A stretch of 21,275 bases of DNA, from the NCBI GenBank assembly GCA_047628755.1, contig JBLHVV010000050.1, positions 1-21,275 on the forward strand, given 5' to 3'. The notes below the pieces were generated by a model, which was given only the letters and a program-made list of their open reading frames with translations, searched no databases and had not been told where the DNA came from. Origin of the DNA: Bermanella sp047628755. GTDB lineage: Bacteria; Pseudomonadota; Gammaproteobacteria; Pseudomonadales; Oceanobacteraceae. This document shows, in pieces, positions 1-6,754 of this stretch (positions within the stretch are counted from its first letter, which is position 1; each line of letters opens with the position of its first letter). Both the position numbers and the translations under genes were made by a program.

Positions 1-183
1 ACCGCTGATACTGTAAGTGAAAAAGTAAATGATGTTTACGAAAACACTACCGAGATGGCTACAAAGATGGCTACAGATTTGACTGCCGACTTGACTGCCG
101 ATGTGACTGCCGATGTGACTGCCGATGCTAGCAGAGAAGTTAAAGAAATGATCAGTGAAGTTAGTGATACCATAGAAGAATAA
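1..183 (+). CDS. C-terminal end of an unknown acidic protein with TAD repeats (partial)
   Basis: Frame 1 is open from the first base to a TAA at 181-183, giving 60 residues with no start in view, so this is the 3' end of a longer gene. The visible part is acidic, rich in Thr, Ala, Asp and Glu, and probably helical. It has no cysteines and no hydrophobic segment. It begins TADTVSEKVNDVYENTTEMA. Two MAT units lead into four tandem four-residue units (D-L-T-A, D-L-T-A, D-V-T-A, D-V-T-A), and a Lys/Glu-rich tail ends in DTIEE. Helical proteins with such composition include phasin-like and YtxH/DUF883-type proteins, but I cannot assign a family. The frame is supported by the clean repeat register and by a stop close to a terminator-like hairpin. 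Confidence 0.6.
   Translation, partial: TADTVSEKVNDVYENTTEMATKMATDLTADLTADVTADVTADASREVKEMISEVSDTIEE
76..123 (+). repeat. Four tandem 12-bp units encoding (D-L/V-T-A)x4
   Basis: Four consecutive 12-base units of the form GA[T/C]-[T/G]TG-ACT-GCC occupy 76-87, 88-99, 100-111 and 112-123, followed by one more GAT. Units differ only at the wobble base of Asp and the first base of the Leu/Val codon. The unit length is a multiple of three, so gain or loss of copies would keep the reading frame. Confidence 0.85.
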
Positions 184-217
184 GAGACCTCTGTAGGTTA
201 GAGATTCTAACTTCTGT

Positions 218-253
218 AAAAAAGGCGAATAAAGAGTTTAACTTTATTCGCCT
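218..253 (-). terminator. Rho-independent terminator of ilvD
   Basis: A perfect 12-bp stem (223-234 with 242-253; AGGCGAATAAAG against its complement) encloses a 7-base loop. On the minus strand the stem is followed by a run of six T (plus-strand A at 218-223, the last base shared with the stem), the normal form for a terminator of ilvD. On the plus strand no T-run follows, so it would terminate the upstream gene less well. Confidence 0.85.
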
Positions 254-280
254 AGAAAACATTATTATTTATCTAACAAA

Positions 281-1960
281 TTAATAAGGTTTATCTGTAA
301 CAGCTCCGGTAGAAGCCGAGCTGACTGTTCGCGCATATTTCGCTAACAACCCCCTAGTATATTTTGGAGCTGGCTGCGTCCAGTTCTCTTTTCTACGTGC
401 CATTTCTTCATCGGTAATATTCAACGTCATCTCGCGGATTTGTGCGTCAATTGTGATGCTGTCACCATTTTCGATAAGCGCAATAGCACCACCTTCATAT
501 GCTTCAGGTGTAATGTGACCTACTACAAAACCCCTGCTACCTCCTGAGAAGCGACCATCGGTTATTAGTGCCACATCGTTGCCTAAGCCTTTACCCATAA
601 TTGCCGAAGTAGGGCTTAACATTTCGCGCATGCCAGGCCCCCCCCTTGGGCCTTCATAACGAATAACAACCACGTCACCAGCAACAACTTGGCCATCTAT
701 AATTGCCGCATAACCCAGCTCTTCAGAATCATATACTTTCGCATTACCAGTAAAGCTCAAACCTTCTTTGCCAGTAATTTTTGAAACAGCACCTTCAGGA
801 GCCAGATTTCCGCTTAATATAACTAAATGACTGTCTTTTTTGATTGGCTTGTCAAAAGGTAAGATTATATCCTGGCCGTTAGGATAATCGGCTACCTCAG
901 CTAAGTTCTCCGCCATGGTTTTACCCGTTACTGTCATACAATCACCGTGTAGCATACCGGCTTCTAACAAACGCTTCATTAGAGGTTGAATACCGCCAAT
1001 TTCAATTAATTCAGACATGAGGTATTGACCGCTTGGGCGCAAGTCGGCAATAACAGGTGTTTTTTCACCTATGCGCACAAAGTCATCTAATGTAACTTCT
1101 ACGCCTACCGCATCGGCCATGGCAATTAAATGCAACACCGCATTAGTAGAACCCCCAAGAGTAATGATCAGCGTAATCGCATTTTCAAAAGCCTTTTTAG
1201 TCATAATATCTGATGGCTTAATGTCATGCTCTAGTAAGTAAATAATAGCTTTACCTGCATCGACGCAATCTTGTTTTTTGTTCTCTGAAACCGCATTTTG
1301 TGCAGAGCTATTAGGCATACTCATTCCCAAAGCTTCAATCGCAGAGGCCAACGTGTTTGCGGTGTACATACCACCACAAGAACCAGGGCCTGGAATCGCC
1401 GTTTTCTCAACATGCTCTAACTGAGTAAGTGGAATATCTCCGCTAGCATAACTGCCTACCGCTTCAAATACTGACACTATGTCTGTATGGTTTTCGCCTG
1501 GTAAAATTGTTCCACCGTACACGAATATAGAGGGGCGATTCAAACGCGCTAGACCCATCAGACAACCCGGCATGTTTTTATCACAGCCACCGATGGCAAT
1601 AATCCCATCATGTCCCATGCCGGCTGATACCGCTTCTATTGAATCGCAAATTACTTCACGGGATACCAACGAGTATTTCATACCTTCGGTGCCCATAGAA
1701 ATGCCGTCAGATATGGTAATGGTGTTATAAATCACACTTTTTGCACCAGCACTGTCGACACCTTTACCCACTTCTTCAGCAAGAGAATTAATGTGCATGT
1801 TACAGGGCGTTACCATTGACCAAGTTGAGGCGATGCCCACTTGCGATTTTTTGAAATCCTCATCGTTAAAGCCAACAGCTCTTAACATAGACCGGCTAGG
1901 AGCCTGAGCGTTACCATCTACGATCTTTTTTGAATATTTACGGGTTTTATCTGTGCTCAT
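281..1960 (-). CDS. ilvD: Dihydroxy-acid dehydratase
   Basis: Dehydrates 2,3-dihydroxy-isovalerate and 2,3-dihydroxy-3-methylvalerate to the 2-keto acids in valine and isoleucine synthesis. It is a cytoplasmic Fe-S enzyme of the IlvD/Edd family. The 559-aa protein carries the three conserved cysteines: C53 (TPCNMH), C126 in GGCDKNMPG (signature 1, followed by K128), and C195 in GPGSCGGMYTANT. Signature 2 is the ITDGRFSGGSRG segment near the C-terminus. The length fits the short class (about 555-565 aa, typical of Bacillus, cyanobacteria and some proteobacteria), not the roughly 615-aa E. coli type. Three cysteines are the pattern described for [2Fe-2S] members, but cofactor type is inference here. 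A GAAGAG sequence lies just upstream of the ATG. A run of eight G encodes R439-G440-G441 in the conserved EGPRGGPGM motif; the frame is intact. Confidence 0.97.
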   Translation of the reverse strand: MSTDKTRKYSKKIVDGNAQAPSRSMLRAVGFNDEDFKKSQVGIASTWSMVTPCNMHINSLAEEVGKGVDSAGAKSVIYNTITISDGISMGTEGMKYSLVSREVICDSIEAVSAGMGHDGIIAIGGCDKNMPGCLMGLARLNRPSIFVYGGTILPGENHTDIVSVFEAVGSYASGDIPLTQLEHVEKTAIPGPGSCGGMYTANTLASAIEALGMSMPNSSAQNAVSENKKQDCVDAGKAIIYLLEHDIKPSDIMTKKAFENAITLIITLGGSTNAVLHLIAMADAVGVEVTLDDFVRIGEKTPVIADLRPSGQYLMSELIEIGGIQPLMKRLLEAGMLHGDCMTVTGKTMAENLAEVADYPNGQDIILPFDKPIKKDSHLVILSGNLAPEGAVSKITGKEGLSFTGNAKVYDSEELGYAAIIDGQVVAGDVVVIRYEGPRGGPGMREMLSPTSAIMGKGLGNDVALITDGRFSGGSRGFVVGHITPEAYEGGAIALIENGDSITIDAQIREMTLNITDEEMARRKENWTQPAPKYTRGLLAKYARTVSSASTGAVTDKPY

Positions 1961-1994
1961 GTTTTGCTCTTCGTTTTCAACTTACAATGAATAT

Positions 1995-2000
1995 ATTATA
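1995..2000 (-). promoter_or_regulatory. Candidate ilvD -10 element
   Basis: A perfect TATAAT reads on the minus strand at 2000-1995, about 35 bases upstream of the ilvD ATG, in AT-rich sequence. At 17-bp spacing the -35 position is only TTATTT, so the promoter is weak by consensus or needs an activator. I saw no leader-peptide attenuator with a run of branched-chain amino-acid codons. Confidence 0.4.
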
Positions 2001-2181
2001 GAACTTTATAAGCAAATAAATAACCTTGGTAAATGAAATTAATAGCTTTATTCACCTAATATCTTGCTGTAAGTCTGTTTTAAGGGACCATTGAAGGAAA
2101 AAGTCATTAAATAAAAAACCAACAAAAATTACCCTGCTGCTTTCTTATAATTCAGCGACGCCTTAGCCTTGTTAAAGTAAT

Positions 2182-2625
2182 CTAGCAAATTACTCTTATC
2201 ATGGACTGTCCTAGCTCAATATAAGTATTGGCATCTTCACTGATACCTTTTAATTTAAGGTGGTCTGCGAATCCAAGTCGTGCGCTCATGAACAACCAAA
2301 ATACAGCACTAATGAAAGCTACAATGCGCCACAATGTTGATTTTGCCCACTTAAGCGCAAAGGTAATAGACAGCACATAAAATGCGAAGCCCGCTAATTT
2401 CGACGACGCCCAACCATTTACAAAGGGGTACAAGTTAAGTGGGTTGACCGTTACTAGGTAAATGAATGAGCAGATAAAAAGAGCATATAACACATGTGGA
2501 CCAATCTTTATCAGCTTATTATTAACCTTGTCAGACCCTTTCATGGTCAGCACAAAGTTAATAATAAAAAAGATAAAAGTGAGTAAAATTATGGTCAGGT
2601 GAGCATGCTTAACTATCATGTACAT
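2182..2625 (-). CDS. SirB2-type inner-membrane protein
   Basis: This 147-aa, strongly hydrophobic protein has about four membrane segments (around residues 8-27, 44-62, 78-94 and 98-115). It fits the SirB family (SirB2/YchQ), described as regulators of invasion genes in Salmonella but widespread in non-pathogens; its biochemical role is unknown. Supporting features are the N-terminal KHAHLT with an early conserved-looking His, a PHVLYALF segment after the first loop, and a YPF-N-W-SSKLAGFAFYVL stretch matching the family pattern PH..D.lLL..G, then YPF..WL.aKl..l..Y. The ATG at 2625 is preceded by AAGGA about 8 bases upstream. In enterobacteria sirB2 lies by prfA/hemK, whereas here it stands alone between ilvD and a receiver gene. 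The C-terminal 25 residues are polar. Confidence 0.75.
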   Translation of the reverse strand: MYMIVKHAHLTIILLTFIFFIINFVLTMKGSDKVNNKLIKIGPHVLYALFICSFIYLVTVNPLNLYPFVNGWASSKLAGFAFYVLSITFALKWAKSTLWRIVAFISAVFWLFMSARLGFADHLKLKGISEDANTYIELGQSMIRVIC

Positions 2626-2965
2626 ATTATTAATCCTTAAAACTCATTGTTTTTATCTAATGTTTAGAAGATGAGTATATAGGTTGCTTGAGTAACAAAA
2701 AACCACATCTATTGTGTCGTTTTGCTGGTCTTTCTAAATAGAAACTGGAGTTCAAATGAGCTGTTAGCTTAAAATCATAGACAGGGTCTGGATCTATTGA
2801 GTAAAGTTCCGGTAACTAAAACTAAAGCAGACAACAAGAGACAAATAAGGAGGAGTATATATGAATTTTTTATTTATATTTTCAGAACAGAGAAATTAGA
2901 ATGAACCCAAACAGCAGATCAATTCGCCTGAGTTCATAACTGAATAAACCAAATACTGCAGAGGT
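2626..2965. other. 340-base gap between the SirB2-type gene and the PilH-like gene
   Basis: No convincing gene is present. The stretch holds the upstream region of the SirB2-type gene. On the plus strand it also has an unusually good Shine-Dalgarno sequence (AAGGAGG, 2847-2853) seven bases before an ATG at 2861, opening a frame of only 12 codons (MNFLFIFSEQRN, stop at 2897-2899). A second very short frame starts at 2901. No terminator with a T-run was found behind the PilH-like gene. Confidence 0.5.
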
Positions 2966-3343
2966 TTAAGTCTCGATAACTTGTGCCAACAGCTTTTCTA
3001 CTGTCTCTCTCAAATGACTTTCGTCAGCAGGTTTAATCAAATAATCACTAGCACCCTGCCGCTTGCCCCACATTATATCTGTTTGCTGGTCTTTAGATGT
3101 GACAATAACCACTGGGATATGTTGTGTTCTAGGGTCTTTAGAAATTTTTCTAGTGGCTTGAAATCCATTCATTTTAGGCATCACCACATCCATAAGTATA
3201 AGATCTGGCAAAATCTTTATTGCTGTAGCAACACCGTCCTCACCATTTTCTTCATAAAATACTGTGTGGCCTTGTTTTTCCAATATACGCTTGTGACCTT
3301 CCATCATGGTGACGGAATCATCAACTATTAAAATCGTTGCCAT
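2966..3343 (-). CDS. pilH: PilH-like single-domain response regulator
   Basis: A stand-alone receiver of 125 aa with no output domain. Acid-pocket residues D8/D9, phospho-acceptor D52 (LMDVVMP), T82 and K104 are all in place. Several segments match Pseudomonas PilH closely as I remember it: MDVVMPKMNGFQATR, VVIVTSKDQQTDIMWGKRQG and DYLIKPADE. PilH acts in the Chp chemosensory pathway controlling type IV pilus twitching and cAMP, where it accepts phosphate from ChpA and counterbalances PilG. In Pseudomonas pilH sits inside pilGHIJK-chpA; here no pil or chp gene is adjacent, so this is an orphan or second copy whose kinase lies elsewhere. Other CheY-like regulators are the alternative. An AAGG sits close to the ATG at 3343. 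Confidence 0.8.
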   Translation of the reverse strand: MATILIVDDSVTMMEGHKRILEKQGHTVFYEENGEDGVATAIKILPDLILMDVVMPKMNGFQATRKISKDPRTQHIPVVIVTSKDQQTDIMWGKRQGASDYLIKPADESHLRETVEKLLAQVIET

Positions 3344-3525
3344 TTACCTTACACCCCAAATATATACTGTATTATTAATTTTTCTTCTTATTCTTATGAC
3401 TTACTGAACATACAACACACAGTTGAATCAGAGACTTATGTGATTATCATTGATATCAAACAGTCTAACGCCCAGTTACATGCCGAGTCTATAGGAATAA
3501 AGTATTTTGGCCACCAAGCTGTTTA

Positions 3526-4014
3526 TCACTTAATTTTGCATAATTGCTCTACGTATACCTGCAAACTATTTAGTAAGCAAGTCTGAGTTTGCTGCATGGA
3601 CCTTTGTAAATCAAAGCGCCAAATATTACGGGCATGGAGGATATCTAACGTGTTGATAAAACTGCGTCCCAAGATACCAGTCATCACTGAACTAAATTCA
3701 GCTTGGCTTGCTTGTAAAGGCTGTTCGGCCTTAGAGCTATAATAAGCCCAGCATACAGGCAGTAATGACCGTAGCTCGGCTTCTAAGTCGGCTCCGTCAG
3801 TCATAATACTCAGGTCTTTATGCAAAGAAAAATCTTCCTGCACACTATCAAGCAGTTGTTCACACCAAATTATAAAACTCTCTTGGCCTTGGCTTGATTT
3901 AACTTCTAACTCAGCATTGGCCATAGCTGCGTCGATAGATTGGGCTAACTCGAACTGCGTAACGCCACTTTGAGACATATACTTAGGTAGATCTTCTAAC
4001 TTTGGGTTTTCCAT
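3526..4014 (-). CDS. Unknown 162-aa cytoplasmic protein
   Basis: I do not recognise this family. The protein is predicted soluble, mildly acidic and mostly helical, with no signal peptide and no membrane segment. It starts MENPKLEDLPKYMSQSGVTQ. A central WCEQLLD-VQEDF stretch and a C-terminal NTLDILHARNIWRFDLQ segment look like amphipathic helices. Three cysteines are scattered rather than paired, so a metal site is unlikely. It is divergently arranged with the 302-aa unknown gene at 4157 across a 142-base gap, so the two may share control. It is co-directional with the PilH-like gene downstream, 182 bases away, probably too far for tight coupling. The coding call rests on an open frame with ordinary composition and on its place between other genes. 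Confidence 0.6.
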   Translation of the reverse strand: MENPKLEDLPKYMSQSGVTQFELAQSIDAAMANAELEVKSSQGQESFIIWCEQLLDSVQEDFSLHKDLSIMTDGADLEAELRSLLPVCWAYYSSKAEQPLQASQAEFSSVMTGILGRSFINTLDILHARNIWRFDLQRSMQQTQTCLLNSLQVYVEQLCKIK

Positions 4015-4122
4015 CTTTTAACCCCTAATCCTTAATTGGGTACCTATCTTGTAAAGCAGATATTATTAAAGTTGTCGAGTTTTTGGCCGAAATATATGTA
4101 TCAGAAAGTAATATTTTTTTAA

Positions 4123-4128
4123 TATAAT
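4123..4128 (+). promoter_or_regulatory. Candidate -10 for the 302-aa unknown gene
   Basis: TATAAT occurs 28 bases upstream of the ATG at 4157, in the shared upstream region of the divergent pair. The -35 position is poor (ATCAGA at 17-bp spacing). Only the -10 supports the call. Confidence 0.35.
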
Positions 4129-4156
4129 ATCGTCAGCGGAATGGTTTGTAATCAAT

Positions 4157-5065
4157 ATGAGCGAATTAGACGACCAAGATGCTCCAGCACCCAGCAAGAA
4201 AAAAAGTGCTGGTATAGGCATTATGGAAATTGAAACATGGTTGAATTTACTGCTACAGAGACTCTTTCCTGTCTGGTATTGTGTACGCTATGTGACTGAA
4301 ATGCCTATGGAAATGATTGGAGAACTTAATCCAAAAAGTTTTTTAAGCCACCGCTGGCTGTCTATAGCTGCAACCAATAAAGCGGCTGTGGAGTCCTTAG
4401 CAAGCTCAGGTGATGAATGGGCAGATCTGGTTAATTTGCTACCAAAAGTTATAAGGACCAAAACGTTTAAACGTTATTTGTCTATTAAAAATGTAACCGC
4501 TGTTGAGTCCAGTGTTGTGGATGTGGATTATAGCAATTTATTGGATTACGGCGAAGCAGAAGCTATTGATATACCTAACAATCATGCCGAGCATTTTGAC
4601 GACATAAGCCGTGAACTATTTGACGAAAAGGGTAAACATTATCCGTTCGTTTACCGAGAATGGGATGGGCGCTACTATTACCGCAACCAAGATGAGCCCA
4701 AAAAGCTCTCAGCTCTGCTGGTTCATTGCAGGGATAAAAATCGTGATTTAAGCATAAGAGCTGAAATTGAAATTCAATATGCTGACCTACGTATCGTGGA
4801 AATAATCCGCAGTCGTTATTGGATGCTATTGATGAAACGCGATGCAGCTTATCAGATAGCCTACCTTATTCGATCAGCTAAAATCTCTTGCCAATTGGCT
4901 GAATTTGAATGGCGCAGAAGTGACCTAGTTTTTTTAGTTCTGAAAAAAACAGATTATCGCACCGCACAGATTGTCGAAGCATTAACCCGCAAACACTTCC
5001 CGCGCAGCGTAATTGAATGGGGGCGCTGGCTGTGCACTCATCAAGTTCCGTTCCGTAACCGTTAA
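4157..5065 (+). CDS. Unknown 302-aa protein
   Basis: I do not recognise this family. A low-complexity N-terminus (about residues 1-18, Asp/Pro/Ser then KKK) precedes a segment with a hydrophobic, aromatic stretch around residues 27-42 (WLNLLLQRLFPVWYCVRYV), possibly membrane-associated. Next comes a mixed region with many Asp and Val residues (about 110-140). The C-terminal half is basic and aromatic (YREWDGRYYYRNQ, IRSRYWMLLMKRDAAYQIAYL, HFPRSVIEWGRWLC), suggesting a compact alpha/beta fold. The start is uncertain: the ATG at 4157 lacks an evident Shine-Dalgarno sequence, and the next in-frame ATG (M23, at 4223) has none either. It is divergent from the 162-aa unknown gene and precedes the DUF1244-HopJ gene by 99 bases on the same strand. 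Confidence 0.65.
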   Translation: MSELDDQDAPAPSKKKSAGIGIMEIETWLNLLLQRLFPVWYCVRYVTEMPMEMIGELNPKSFLSHRWLSIAATNKAAVESLASSGDEWADLVNLLPKVIRTKTFKRYLSIKNVTAVESSVVDVDYSNLLDYGEAEAIDIPNNHAEHFDDISRELFDEKGKHYPFVYREWDGRYYYRNQDEPKKLSALLVHCRDKNRDLSIRAEIEIQYADLRIVEIIRSRYWMLLMKRDAAYQIAYLIRSAKISCQLAEFEWRRSDLVFLVLKKTDYRTAQIVEALTRKHFPRSVIEWGRWLCTHQVPFRNR

Positions 5066-5164
5066 AAACCTTCGCTTATTATTTAAAGTTAATCCTTTCA
5101 GCGGTAAATGATTTACAATAGTTATAATTAATCATTCTTATTAGAATTATCACTTGAGAACTCC

Positions 5165-5809
5165 ATGGATAAAAATGCTGTTGAAGCGGCTGTCATGCGT
5201 CGCTTTTTAAAACACTTAGACACCCGTAAAGACGCACAAAATATCGACTTAATGACTTTGGCAGGCTTTTGTCGAAATTGCCTAGGTAAGTGGTATAAAG
5301 CGGCAGCGACCGAACAAGGTGCTAGCATAAGTGATGAAGCCGCACGAGAGTGGTCTTACGGCATGAGCTACGGCGATTGGAAGTCACAATATCAGCTTCC
5401 CAGCAGCGAACACCAAATGGCTTTGTTCAACCAGCAGCAAGGTTTGCAAAAAGATATGACCGCATTTCGCCTACAGCTAGCATCTAGCACAGTTTTATTT
5501 TCAGATACGCTGGCCCTAGTTGAGAAGTGGTACGATCTTTATCCTACATCGTTCAAAAATGGTTTAGATGCTGAAGCGGTTGAAAATGCGATAGGCACTA
5601 ACGAAGGCAGCTTAAAGGTATTTGCCTTGGGCCGATTAAATGGTTTTACACCTGAGCAGTCACTGGCCAGTTTTGGTGAGCATTTTCGAGATGTTGAAAA
5701 CACACCTGATGGCCAAGACCATCAAAACATTCGCCAATTTATTCGCCATGGCTGGGCTGGAGTTCAATTTGAGAACGTTCCACTGACACTAAAGGCACCT
5801 TCAGTCTAA
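5165..5809 (+). CDS. DUF1244-HopJ fusion protein
   Basis: One 214-aa frame joins two families usually seen as separate proteins of about 100-115 aa. Residues 1-80 match DUF1244: the run QNIDLMTLAGFCRNCLGKWY, with the C36-x2-C39 pair, then an EAREW.YGM-YGDWK segment. Residues about 95-208 match the HopJ type III effector family: FSDT (112-115), YPTSFKNG, a GSLKVFALGRLNGFTPEQSL stretch, FGEHFRDV, TPDGQDHQNIR and RHGW. HopJ was named from a Pseudomonas syringae candidate effector, but homologues are common in non-pathogens, so a housekeeping role is likelier; neither domain has a known reaction. The 12-15 residue linker is Gln-rich (FNQQQGLQK). No type III secretion genes are nearby. The Shine-Dalgarno sequence is weak (GAGA before the ATG). 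The coding frame is continuous, so the fusion is not an artefact of merging two frames. Confidence 0.88.
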   Translation: MDKNAVEAAVMRRFLKHLDTRKDAQNIDLMTLAGFCRNCLGKWYKAAATEQGASISDEAAREWSYGMSYGDWKSQYQLPSSEHQMALFNQQQGLQKDMTAFRLQLASSTVLFSDTLALVEKWYDLYPTSFKNGLDAEAVENAIGTNEGSLKVFALGRLNGFTPEQSLASFGEHFRDVENTPDGQDHQNIRQFIRHGWAGVQFENVPLTLKAPSV

Positions 5810-5907
5810 CATTTAGACGTTAATTCGACCTTGCCTATGGGGTTAATTGCTAGCCATTAAAAAAGCTAAAGCAGTTGAGCCCCTGCCCACAACCACGTAA
5901 AGTTCTT

Positions 5908-5913
5908 TATAAT
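5908..5913 (+). promoter_or_regulatory. Candidate minC -10 element
   Basis: A perfect TATAAT lies 48 bases upstream of the minC ATG in the 152-base gap after the DUF1244-HopJ gene. No good -35 is found at 16-18 bp; TTGAGC at 5875-5880 is too far away. Confidence 0.35.
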
Positions 5914-5961
5914 TTGAAATGATATATTCGTTTACTCAACCGGACTGACATCGAGACTATT

Positions 5962-6660
5962 ATGGAGCCAGTGCAAAAAGTGACATCACCACTTAACTTA
6001 AAAGCCAGCCTGCATCCGTTTACTTTGCTAGATCTGCACAGTTTAGATCTAAAGGTCATAGAAGCTGATCTAGCAAAACGCCTTCAGCAAGCTCCTCAGT
6101 TATTAAAAAATGCACCTATTGTTATTCAAATGCCTAACCAGCCCGTTGACCTTGATTGGGCTGAGCAACTAATTAGCCGCTTGCGTGGACTTGGTTTTAT
6201 TCCGGTTGGACTGCGTATTGAAGACCAGCAAAATCAGTTAGCTGATCATTTAAAGCTGCCTATTTTTGCTGAAACCGCTAGCCGCAAAGCACAAAAGGCA
6301 TCGGAGGTAATCGAAGCCACTGAGACGCCTATTGCTTACACCTGTAAAATGGCAAAAAATGTTCGATCAGGGCAACAGCTTGTAAACCCAGATGGCGATG
6401 TTGTGGTAATGGGAAATGTGGGACAGGGGGCCGAAGTACTAGCAAAAGGCAGTATCCACATTCATGGCAGTTTATCGGGTCGAGCGCTAGCGGGAATTGC
6501 TGGAGACTTAACCGCTGGCATCAGCTGCTCTAAAATGCAGGCTGAATTAGTGGCCATAGGCGGCCAGTACCTGGTCAGCGAAGATATACCACAGGAGCAC
6601 TGGCAAAAGACGTGTTACATTTCTTTATCAGATGATCACTTGAACATCGAAAGCATATAA
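5962..6660 (+). CDS. minC: Septum site-determining protein MinC
   Basis: FtsZ-polymer antagonist that, recruited to the membrane by MinD, blocks division at the poles. The 232-aa protein has the two expected domains. The N-terminal alpha/beta domain (about 8-105) contacts FtsZ. The C-terminal beta-helix domain (about 125-225) dimerises and binds MinD; there the family pattern is clear: VRSGQQLVNPDGDVVVMGNV, GAEVLAKGSIHIHGSL, then GRALAGIAGD. The linker between them (about 103-122) is rich in Ala, Lys and Glu. It is first in a minC-minD-minE order on one strand. The gap to minD is 94 bases, larger than in E. coli, so minDE could have an additional promoter, though I see no clear one. Confidence 0.95.
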   Translation: MEPVQKVTSPLNLKASLHPFTLLDLHSLDLKVIEADLAKRLQQAPQLLKNAPIVIQMPNQPVDLDWAEQLISRLRGLGFIPVGLRIEDQQNQLADHLKLPIFAETASRKAQKASEVIEATETPIAYTCKMAKNVRSGQQLVNPDGDVVVMGNVGQGAEVLAKGSIHIHGSLSGRALAGIAGDLTAGISCSKMQAELVAIGGQYLVSEDIPQEHWQKTCYISLSDDHLNIESI

Positions 6661-6754
6661 GAAATACTCTGTATTTTAAAAATCATATAAACAGCAGCAT
6701 CTGAACTCACAGTGTATTTGTGTTTATCAGAATAAAAATAGAGCTCTCATTATC

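Noticed and set aside
76..123. Short tandem repeat as a possible CRISPR or origin iteron array
   Set aside because: Units are 12 bases, in frame, without spacers, and encode a regular peptide repeat.
1479..1730. Open frame on the plus strand opposite ilvD
   Set aside because: Antisense shadow of a highly conserved enzyme gene, with no ribosome site or recognisable protein; the same applies to the frames opposite the RND gene (for example 13883-14221 and 15546-15791).
2981..3331. 116-codon plus-strand frame opposite the PilH-like gene
   Set aside because: The minus strand encodes a complete receiver with all catalytic residues; the opposing frame has the Cys/His-rich composition typical of a shadow.
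4141..4156. ATG at 4141 as an alternative start of the 302-aa gene
   Set aside because: It is out of frame with the gene by one base and its own frame soon closes.
5165..5809. Type III secretion effector island suggested by the HopJ match
   Set aside because: No secretion or chaperone genes, no compositional change, and a DUF1244 domain is fused; HopJ relatives are common in free-living bacteria.
5875..5913. TTGAGC as the minC -35
   Set aside because: The spacing to TATAAT is 27 bases, too long for a sigma-70 promoter.
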